Positions 55,542 to 64,000 of a stretch of DNA of 64,000 nucleotides are shown here, in pieces. The stretch covers positions 10,656,572-10,720,571 of the forward strand of contig JAJEKV010000005.1 in the NCBI GenBank assembly GCA_021234155.1, read 5' to 3'. The stretch is from Isoetes taiwanensis. Taxonomy: Eukaryota; Streptophyta; Lycopodiopsida; Isoetales; Isoetaceae. Both the position numbers and the translations under genes were made by a program. Position 1 is the first letter of the stretch; the number at the start of each line of letters is the position of its first letter. The notes beneath the pieces are model-generated. The model had not been told where the DNA came from. It was given only the letters and a program-made list of their open reading frames with translations, and did not search any database.

Positions 55542-55698
55542 GGCTGATAAAGTCCTGTGCAGAGGCATTATGGCCAGTCAAAAATGGCCTCGTGGCCATG
55601 TGGCCAGGAAAGTCCTCGGCCTCAGACTTTCCTGCCACATGGCCACTCGGCCATTTTTTCCTGGGCCATAACGCCTCTGCACAGGATGTTATCTAGCC
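55542..55698. repeat. near-perfect palindrome (hairpin MITE or foldback), about 157 bp
   Basis: Arms of about 73 bp (55542-55614 and 55626-55698) around a loop of about 11 bp. Examples are TCCTGTGCAGAGGCATTATG in the left arm against CATAACGCCTCTGCACAGGA in the right. The arms contain repeated TGGCC words. The stretch is GC-rich in AT-rich surroundings. A transcript would fold into a long hairpin. Confidence 0.88.
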
Positions 55699-55699
55699 C

Positions 55700-56029
55700 A
55701 ACACCCATTAGGTAAGAAAACGAAGCAAAAGTATGGACACTTTCGGTGTTGGGATGCTAGATTTCAATCCTAGTTGTAAACTGACAGAGCAGGCTAAGGA
55801 AACAGCCTGATAAATTTCAAGTCCAGAGGTAATATATATGGGAAAGAATCTACAGCAGGACGTTATTATAGAATGAATTTTGGTTAAAATTACATTCACA
55901 CTGCAACCATTGGCACAGCAACTGCAAGGTAAGCTCATGATGCAAATCGGATGAGAATTAAAATACAAATTCAAAGGGTCTACAAACGAAAACATACCTC
56001 TTCCTCCAAGGAGCTTCATCTACAACAAA
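55700..56029. other. no recognised gene
   Basis: AT-rich spacer with short ORFs only. Confidence 0.35.
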
Positions 56030-56130
56030 ATCCATGGAAAGCTCTGATAGTAATAGGTCTATTGTGTTTTTATTTGGGTCCCATAGGCCTTTTTTGTCTC
56101 CATGGACATAATCCATTCTATTCAATTTTG
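56030..56130 (+). mobile_element. LINE 3' end remnant
   Basis: Contains TTTGGGTCCCATAGGCC and TCTCCATGGACATAATCC, matching the 3' UTR of the LINE at 17270-17310, followed by a decayed ATTCTATTCAATTTTG tail. No coding part is present. Confidence 0.7.
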
Positions 56131-56159
56131 TTTTCATCTCTATCCTTATTCGTTTAGAC

Positions 56160-56870
56160 ACTATAAAACTTTGTCTTCTCCTCCTTGCGCATTTGTTACT
56201 TCTATCCCTTCCTTAGATTTTCCTTTGGCTTTAGAATGAAATGTAATGAGTCTGTGGATTCTTATAATCCCTTCCTTTCTGATCCAAATATAACAACATA
56301 TTTTACACCACAATGAAGGTAGCTAAAGCTTTCTTATGAACCATGATACTAATTGCAAGATGTTTATATCAATTTGTGCATTAGAATTGTTGCCATGGCA
56401 ATTGCTTACACAATTGTTGATGAAACTAGATTGATTTGCTTTCCGTTGTTCCCAGCAATGTGAAATTGTCCTCTATGTTGCAAAATAAGACCAACGCTAA
56501 TATGTTCTTATCTTAAAGAACTATTCAACATGACATCTTAACACGTTATGCTAATTTATTAGGGCGTTGAAAATTGTTGAAGAAGCGGGGAAACACTGGT
56601 AAGAAATGCACACATTGTGTTAAGGTGTACAACCCACACAAACTATGGGAATGTGGTGTTATTGTACATGACAAGTAGGAGCTTCGCAATTACTCAAGTT
56701 CCATTCAAATTTGGTATTGCAATACATAACAATCGATCTTATATGATGCTAATGATGCGTTTGTCAAATAGCATAGAATTTCCTATACTTTCAAATGTAA
56801 TTATTGTTTGGCTTTGTGGCATGTGCTAGTTTCATTTCGGCTTTTGTTTGTATCCCTTTTTTTTTTGGAA
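56160..56870. other. no recognised gene
   Basis: AT-rich sequence with short ORFs. A T-tract lies at about 56858. Confidence 0.35.
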
Positions 56871-56879
56871 GGACGATAA

Positions 56880-58400
56880 ACTTTACTCACCAATCAAAAA
56901 ATTGTAACAAAATAAAATGCAAAGACAGGACTATAACCCAACAGGCAGAATGATCTAACTGACCATGCATAGGAATGAATCTGAAGATAAACTTCCCAAA
57001 TCAATAATTTCTTTTCTTTTTTTGGCAAGAGGAGGACAATTATAAACCATGACAATTTTATTCTGCGTCTACTGAAGAAGAATCTCATTTATTGTGTCCA
57101 TGCCCTCAAAGATATATAATCTCCTTCTCTTCCAGATCGACCATATAAGCCTACCACATGATTAAAAGCTTCTTTCCGCAGTGTGGGTCATGCAGCAGGG
57201 TAAATAATGAGGAGAATTTTCTAGCTAGATAGAGAGATGTCAAATAGGGTTAACAAACAAGATCAAGCTCACTCAGACAAAAAGAAATAATGCTCAATAC
57301 TATCAACCCTTTGCTTACATAAATGACAGAGCTCTAAAATTCAATTATCAATTTTATAACCTAGCATGTTGGCCATGAGACATCTGTGGATTATTTCTCT
57401 GAGACATCTATGGTTGCCACCATAGAACTGTCATTTTGGAATAAAGCAACTTATCCCACACCCATATCCGAACACTTTTTCGTTGCCGTTGAGGAACTTG
57501 AAGATGCCATCTATTAAATGGAGGCAACATTTCAAGATGCGGTAGCAAAACAGAAGAAACAAAGTGCCCTGGCTTGATACCCTAATGGCAACCCCAAACA
57601 ACAACTTCAATTTGTGGACCAGAATCCTATGGTAACAATGCAGCAATATGAGTCCAAAATGCTCTATCCCATTTAAACAACAAGAATTTTGTTCTGTATA
57701 CTTTCCATAAGAGGGAAGGACCAGACTCATACCAAGCTGTAATATCACTTATACTAGCTGCTATCCAGTGTCGTTATGTCTTTAGATGAACAACAATACT
57801 CAGACGCACATTCTTTAGAGTGCCCTGTAGAGGAATCCACCAGCATGGAGTACACAACTGAAGACATACCTTAAGATTAATATGAAAAAGGGATCTGACA
57901 ATATCCTAAGCAAGAGAACCATTCTTACTGACAAGAACCCTCCATATAAACTTCGATATCATCACCTTACTTTGGAGGTAAAAATTCAACATTCCAAGGC
58001 CATCAGCTGCCTTAGGTTTAATGCACTTCGCCCAAGCATCCTTGACCGCAACTCCTTCCTCATCTCCAACCCAAATAAAGTTTTTGTTAATGCACACAAG
58101 CCCTTTCCTTCTTACACTGAGGGCTAGTAGTGCGGATGCCATGTAGACATGAGAATTGCTAAGAACATATTTAACAACAGGGATCCTTATAGGCATGGAT
58201 AGTTTGGTTCTATTCCACCAAAATAATTTCATCCCAAGCATCTGAGGCAGAGACGTGAAACATGGATACCAAGTAACTTTGTGGTCTTGCGATAATGCAT
58301 AAGCACCTTCCTTGGAGAGTCCAAAATACAAGGAGGGACAAGACTGTCCAATGTCTACAAAGCGTCACACTTTTGCCAATCCATAAGCACCCCTAATGCT
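56880..58400 (-). pseudogene. plant L1-type LINE: reverse transcriptase C-terminal and zf-RVT region (decayed)
   Basis: On the minus strand 58331-57906 reads MPIRIPVVKYVLSNSHVYMA, NFIWVGDE and then AWAKCIKPKAADGLGMLNFY. This is the region after the catalytic core of plant L1-type LINEs (..W..I..PK..GGLGL..) where the polymerase thumb meets the C-terminal domain. Weaker similarity continues to about 56900. Several frames and stops occur. It belongs to a different LINE lineage from those with the TTCTA tail. Confidence 0.6.
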
Positions 58401-58747
58401 AAGGATAATGTGTCGAACAATAGCTTAGCACTATGAGGATTTTCAGCCTCAACAATTAAAAATAGAAAAGTGTCCTCTGCAAATTATATACCTCTTGAGA
58501 ACCATCATCCATTGGCAGACATCAGGTAGCCATACAGAAAAGTTGGGAAAAATTGTGAGGAAGGAAGGAAGGAAGGAAGAAATTTTTAACGTCCACGGAA
58601 CCCAATCGGGTTATGGGACTAGAACAAACAAAGGGGGCATAAGCCCTAACAGAACAGAGGGCCGAAGCCCAAAAAGTAGAACATGGGGTCGAAGCCTCAT
58701 TTCAACACAGAAATAACCAAACCAGAGCGAAACAAAAAAATACATAG

Positions 58748-59749
58748 CTATACAGTAAGTGCCCATGGATCAGATGGCCACTGATCTCGAATGATAGCTT
58801 GACCTCCCCTATAAACAGCCCACTTCCGCTGTAGGCGAGCCTCTCGCACACGACATAACTCTTCTTTCCGTCTACAGAGCTGTGCTGGAGTCAAGTCTTC
58901 CTGGACGGAGAAGGTGGTTCCTTTCAAATGGTTGCCATGTCGCAGGATGTGCAATCGGGAAAGAGCATCTTGAAAGCGTACCAAGAGGTGACGAGGACGG
59001 TCAGACCGCACTGCTCCAACCCGCTGGGCCGAGACAATACCATGTGCTTGGATATGCATCACTTGGGTAAAAAACTGTGCGGCCTCATCTGTAGCAAGAG
59101 AATCACCCGTCTCCTGAATACCCACAATACGTAGGTTCAAGTATGCATCCTCAGGCAAAGTATGTGTGGATCCTTATGCATTTGTCATCATCTTTAGGCA
59201 TATCATTCACATGGTCGGGCCCAGTATGCGTGGATCCATGTACTGTTATCCGCCTCGTGCATATCATGCACATGCTCGAGGCGTGCATTGTGCTAGACAC
59301 CCCGCTGGCAAAGATACTATGATCTCGGGCTGTGGCCCACGATTGTAGCAACAACTCTAGAAGCCGCACCCGGCTTTGTAAGAACAACCGAAAGCGGTAC
59401 ATTGTTGTGACATTTTGACGCGAGAGCATACCGCCCGTATCGCTGGCCAAGATATCTGGATCGCATACGGTTCATCGAAAGCATCAAGCCTATCTAGCGC
59501 TGCATTCAAGGACGATCGAGGAACCGGGTTGTGGATCCAAACGGGTCGAGAATAGGGACGCTGGGGCCCAAAAGAAGGGGCTGCCTGGAGATAGGGCTCT
59601 ATCGTGGGATCATAGGGCTTACCGGATGACCACGTGCACCGCGGATAAGGTTCTTTGCCTTTGCGGGTCTCTCTGGCCATACGTTTGATTGTACGGGTCA
59701 TGCTGAGGCTATGGGGTCTCTGGCTGTAAAAAGCGCGAGGGGGTTCCAA
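58748..59749 (-). pseudogene. LINE ORF1 protein (nucleic-acid-binding), frameshifted
   Basis: The N-terminal part (59749-59357) has a basic Arg/Lys/Pro-rich stretch (TRKGKEPYPRCTWSSGKPYD). A middle part (59450-59151) is helical. The C-terminal part (59158-58748) reads LNLRIVGIQETGDSLATDEA, PRHLLVRFQD and LTPAQLCRRKEELCRVREAR. That is the layout of an L1-type ORF1 RNA-recognition plus C-terminal domain (LRI.G..E......VL....; R...V.F....; L.p......r..L). ORF1 proteins coat LINE RNA. At least two frame changes separate the parts. Confidence 0.65.
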
Positions 59750-59920
59750 AGTTTGAGGGGTCTCTGGCTGCGTAAAGGATGCTTAGAATCCAATTTGGGG
59801 ACTCAAAAACGTGGGCAGAGCACCTTTTGGGGGTGCCAAAGTTTGAGGGGTCTCTGGCTGCCTGAAGGGTGCTTAGGATCCAATTTGGGGACTCCAAAAG
59901 ACGGGCAGAGCACCTTTTGG
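59741..59920 (-). repeat. two 90-bp tandem monomers upstream of LINE ORF1
   Basis: Copies start at about 59741 and 59831 with a 90-bp period (GTTTGAGGGGTCTCTGGCTG in both). A partial third copy of GGGGTCTCTGGCTG occurs at 59713. On the minus strand they sit just upstream of ORF1, where LINE promoters lie. Confidence 0.8.
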
Positions 59921-60170
59921 GCGTTTGGTGGTTTTGGGGCTAGAGAGAGATTGTAAACCCTAGAGAGAGAAAGCCAGAAAGGGGCAAATCAAGGGGGTCT
60001 ATGCAAGGGCAGTGAGGGCGCGAGGCTGAGAGCAATACTGGGACACAAAACAGTCCAAAGTAATTCAAAGCAATCCAAAACTTGGCACCTATGGCCGATG
60101 CTGTGGATGGAAATCTTTGCTGGTCCGAGGCTTGGGCTGGCAACCTCGGAGTAGAACGAAACCAGATCCG

Positions 60171-62725
60171 ATTCTGTATCTTGATGCTAACTCTCTGGTA
60201 TGGAGTTACATGAGCATGGCCTCAAGGCCTTCAGAGCTTAGAGGAGGAAGATACAACCTGTATTCAAAATCTTATCAAGGCACCTAAATTTCTGAAAGTT
60301 TTTGGAAGCATCATATATATCATCCTCCAACCAGTCCCAACACCTTTGAAAGAATTTAATAGGGAAGCTAATATTCCGGCCAAGGCATTTGTCTTTTTTT
60401 AAGAGAACTATAGCTGCTTTAAATCCTCCAATTGGCCTCATCGTATTAAAATTCCAATATGGAGTGATCATCTAAAAGTGATTGATGCTTCAGGGACATT
60501 TCTTACTTCTGGAAGTACTTTGTAATATTTTGAGTATATAATATGAAGTAAAACACGTTCTTCAAAAAAAAAAATTGAACTCAAGCAGCAACCTTTTCGC
60601 TTTAAAAATAATGTGACGCACCTTAATCAACACAAGGGAATGGATGTCTCAGACAAAATAAAGAAAAGTTACCATGAAGATACTGCTTAAGAAGCACAGG
60701 ATCAGAGACAAGAATACACCAAAGATTGCATAGAAGCAGCGAGTTTCCTTTTTCTGCAAAAAAGAAGCATCACATCAATCTCTTTCCTTGAACCACTGCA
60801 ACCATGCTTTCACCTTGACTTCAGTAACTTTCACAGTTTGGATAGTAACGCCTTTCCTCTAACTCCATTGGTAGGGGCACGAGCATAGAGTAGTTCTAAT
60901 TCTTGACTACATGAAGTCATCTGTGCGTGGCTTGGTTGGTGTGGCTGATTTGGAAGCGGCGGCGGTTGTGGATCTTTCAGGGGATTCAGCAGCCTGTAGC
61001 CTCTCTGATTCCTCGACTCAGATACAAGCTATTTCAAAGCTTTCTGGTGTTTCCGGGATTAGTAGAACGGAAGTTTGCCATTTGGCGGGACTTCTTGGGT
61101 GTTGTAGATGGTGATGGTCGGTTTGTACAGCAGTAGAGTTGTAGTTTCTCTGTGAGTTTGTTGTGGAGTGTCGAGGTATTGCTGTCTCTTTGGGGCAGTT
61201 CTCCTTCCTCCTCACTGGCTTTGTAACATTACTATTCTTTTAATATATTGATGACACAGTTCTTCAAAAAAAATAATAACCTTCTCGTTTCAGCAGCTTT
61301 GACTCTGCTCCATTCTTTTGCAAATTACTTTACTGTGAAAAATGTGGAAAAACGCTGTAACTATTCCATGCATGCCCCTACGAGTATGAAGATCCGTGAC
61401 CAAACCCCGTTACAACCGACTTTAAACTCAACAAAGTTTAAATTGAAACACATTAATTTGATCTAAATGCACTTTGAAAGCAATCTTTAAAAGATTCTTT
61501 GAAATTCCCTCAAAAAAGTCCATTTTCATAGTGCAATTTCGCTGTGAGTTGTTGCTTGGACGAAGTGCATTTTTCCTCCATTTCGCTGTGAGTCGTGACA
61601 TGCAAGATGTTAGCTCTGCCTTGTGTGGTTGCCATAAAGTGTGCTTTTGACTTGCCATACAATCTGTCTCTGGGTCCTTTTTTATTGGTGGTGTACGATA
61701 AAGCAGTCCAGGACATAGGGTGCTTAAGGGGTGCTGATTGCCCTTCAAGCTACCCTTCATTGCCCTTCCCTTGCCCTTCATTGCCCTTCAAAAACTATTA
61801 GGATGTTCTTTAGTTATGTATAGCATAATGAGCATATTAGTAATGTGAAGCCCCGATCACACATGTTATTTATGAAGGTGCTGATTTAGTGCTTGAATTT
61901 CGTTTTTTTGTACACCACCAGCAAAAAAACACCCCTCTTTTATAAATGTATTTTTTAGTTTTAGTTCATAGACTTTAACACTAGAGTGGGCCCGGGGACC
62001 ATTCCTGGTCCATGGACCAGAATTGGTCCAGTTGACCCACTGCCACTTAAACCAATGACATGGGACATTTAGAGAATGTGATTTTCAAAGTCACATCTCG
62101 CGGCATCAATCTAAAATAAATATAGAAGACATATTTGAATTTAATGCTATAAAGTTTAAGCCAAATCTCAAGCTTATGATCAACAAATATTTTTCATTAT
62201 TAAAGTAAATTAGAAGCTAGTCATATCCTAAAATTCAACTTGAGGTCAATTAACATAAGAAAGTAATTGATTTTAAATGGACCTATGGACCAGTAATGGG
62301 CTCAGGTACAGAAACCTTTCTTGATTACTTGTGACCATGTCTTTTGCATTTTTAATGAGCTTGTTTTTGCATTGGTTTCATATCATTTTGAACTTTCATA
62401 TTATGATTTTTTAGAGGACATCATAGAGTAAGTTTTGCTCTATATGGAGAAATATTAATCATTGTTAAGAAGTTACCTAAAATTGAGATCAAAAGTGGAA
62501 GTCCAAACATCAAATTCGAGGCCAACCAACATTTTTGTGAGATGGAGGAACTTGTCAATTGCTTATATATCAAATATTAGCTCAAAATGCATTTCCCTGT
62601 GAAAGTTGTTGTATTTAAACTTCAACTGCCTTCTGGAAACTATAATTGGTTTTGAGGAGGCAAAAAGCAGTTTTGACCCTGTCATGTTTGAATGGCCTAT
62701 CTTTCTTCACAGACTTCAGATTGAC
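60171..62725. other. no recognised gene; possible LINE 3' ends
   Basis: Two tracts with GTTCTTCAAAAAAAA (about 60558-60572 and 61260-61272), each preceded by TATAATATG or TATATTGATG, resemble poly(A) ends of plant L1-type LINEs. A 67-codon plus-strand ORF (60911-61114) has no recognised family. At 61993-62040 the palindromic GGTCCATGGACC phrase repeats. The remainder is AT-rich. Confidence 0.4.
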
Positions 62726-64000
62726 ATGTGGTTTTTTGTTTCGTACAGACAGTCGGGATGAGGAGGTCGACTCAGATCACCTTCCACTTTATTTGGACCT
62801 GGTTTGGCAAGCCGCCAGAACCCCCACTATGCCAGCCCCTCGCCGTCCTCAGCTGAGACTAGATTATGAGCAGGCAGAGGACTATGCCGAGGTGCTCATG
62901 GACGCCTCCCGTGAATTCCGCGGACCTCCACACTAGAAGCGGCGGCGGACCACCGGTGACTTCGCTTATTACGGGATGCGGCCGGACGGGTGCTTTGGCA
63001 GACCCCAGCGCCGCCCGGGTCAGCAACATTCCCGCAGAATCGATGGTTTGATGCGAGTGTAAAGAACGCAAGTGGCAGCTCCCGTCACATTCGGATCCGG
63101 TGCCGCTTGCGGGCCACCACCACATACCGCGCCCATCGAAGGAGACGAAGGCGCGGTACCTTGCCGGCATCGGGGAGATGTTCTACTGCTGGACACTCGC
63201 CATCCTCGAACCTTTTGGCGCAGAGTGCTTGAAGGCCAGCCCGACCCTACGGGGACATCACACCCGGCGGTGGGAGCAGTATTTGCAAAGCGGCTCTATA
63301 ACCCGCCCGGGGGCAGCGTGCGCCCATACCCCCACGGGATGGCCCCATTAGTTTCGTGGAGGAGGATGTTGAGGAGGGCACGCGAACGGCCGGCTAATGG
63401 GAAGGCTGACTTACCTCGATGGTATGCGGCCGAGTTACTCAAATGGGCGAGGCGGTAAGCTTTGTCTTGGTCCTCACTACCCGTTCAATGAGCATTGCGG
63501 GGAAGGTCTCCGACAATGGACCACAAGCGGGGTTGTTCCCATTCACAAAAGGCGACCCACCTTGTCCGACCAATTACCGGACGATCATGGTCGATTCGGT
63601 ATTTGCCAAACTTGGCTAGCATTCGGCGGCTGATTGACCCCGGGTGAGGCCGCATGATGTCGCGGGCCCTCACCACAGCGAGCTTTAGACCCCGCCACTC
63701 AATGATTGACCATATCTTTACACCGCTGCGGGCTGATTGAAGACGGTAGGAATCATCTACGGGACTTGTATTCTTTGCTTTGTGGACTTCACGAAGGCTT
63801 TTGATACGGTTCCCCGGGAAAAGCTGTGGGCTAGACTGCGTCAACTGGGGCTCCCGCTGCCTGTGCAGAATGCCATATACAGGTTGTATGAGAGTTGTTT
63901 TGGCAGGATGCAGCCGACGGGCCAGGCATTCACCAGTAGTATCGGGGTCCGGCAGGGTTGCCCCCTCTCGCCAACACTTTTTGGCCTCTACATTGATCAG
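62726..64000 (+). pseudogene. LINE ORF2, CpG-rich copy, runs off the right edge
   Basis: Starts at the end of the endonuclease (SRDEEVDSDHLPLYLDL, with the SDH motif at about 62770). It continues through the linker (PQLRLDYEQAEDYAEVLMDA), then AAELLKWARR (about 63425), TTSGVVPIHK, FVDFTKAFDTVPREKLW with the catalytic Asp (about 63785) and GVRQGCPLSPTLFGLYIDQ (63943-64000). It belongs to the same broad LINE family as 14748-17364 but has far more CpG and many small indels that shift the frame every 100-200 bp. YADD would lie outside the window. Confidence 0.88.

Larger units (their letters stand above)
58559..60170 (-). mobile_element. LINE with ORF1 but no ORF2, (TTCC)n tail
   Basis: The plus strand starts with a (GGAA)n tract (58559-58580), the 3' tail on the minus strand. 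Next is CGTCCACGGAACCCAATCGG, a diverged version of the 3' end of the TTCTA-tailed LINEs. Only about 160 bp separate this 3' UTR from the ORF1 stop codon at 58748, so ORF2 is absent. The 5' part (59741-60170) holds a 90-bp tandem repeat and GC-rich sequence. The 5' border is a guess. Confidence 0.7.

Noticed and set aside
60911-61114. 67-codon ORF (MKSSVRGLVGVADLEAA...)
   Set aside because: Short, no family similarity, no splice or promoter context; kept only as unassigned sequence.

Overview
This 64-kb window reads as nuclear DNA of a land plant. Gene fragments of plant-type synaptotagmin, SMXL/SMAX1, the plastid dicarboxylate transporter DiT1 and PPR proteins are recognisable. Nearly everything else is transposable-element sequence, mostly degenerate and nested. 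The abundance of LINEs, the Sola-like transposases and the retro-PPR-like repeats make me think of a large-genome seed-free plant such as a fern, but that is a guess. I see no rRNA, complete tRNA gene, operon or CRISPR array.

Left third (1-12.97 kb): a Ty1/copia retrotransposon on the minus strand (reverse transcriptase, integrase, protease, gag, primer-binding site, LTR) is split inside the first codons of gag by a 9.1-kb CACTA-type DNA transposon (3247-12351). That transposon has matching 16-bp termini, a CCT target duplication and subterminal repeats. It has no visible transposase but carries an intron-containing fragment of a synaptotagmin gene, a foldback element and microsatellites.

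12.97-24 kb: a chimeric tandem array of a ~644-bp unit built from LINE coding sequence plus a ~185-bp non-LINE piece runs directly into a decayed LINE with a (TTCTA)n tail. A minus-strand Sola-like transposase gene follows, then fragments of an SMXL gene and a DiT1 gene, and an unidentified ORF.

24-40.5 kb: a mosaic of dispersed repeats, one family carrying a PPR fragment, interrupted by a gag-only copia remnant, a 466-bp MITE with target duplication, a 658-bp solo LTR with target duplication, and two LINE pieces. The only well-preserved single-copy-like gene is an intronless MAK/ICK-type (RCK family) protein kinase on the minus strand at 31.4-32.3 kb.

40.5-49.4 kb: a second, decayed copy of that kinase is split by an 8.8-kb DNA transposon (24-bp termini, TTTC target duplication). 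It has a Sola-like transposase on the minus strand and, on the plus strand, a coiled-coil/RING ORF, a lysine-rich stretch, a Ulp1/C48 SUMO-protease-like exon set and an FCP1/NIF-like HAD phosphatase domain. This is the most interesting object in the window.

49.7-64 kb: unidentified exon-like pieces, a GDPD fragment, repeat copies, a ~157-bp palindrome, remnants of at least three LINEs (one apparently ORF1-only) and a CpG-rich LINE that runs off the right edge.
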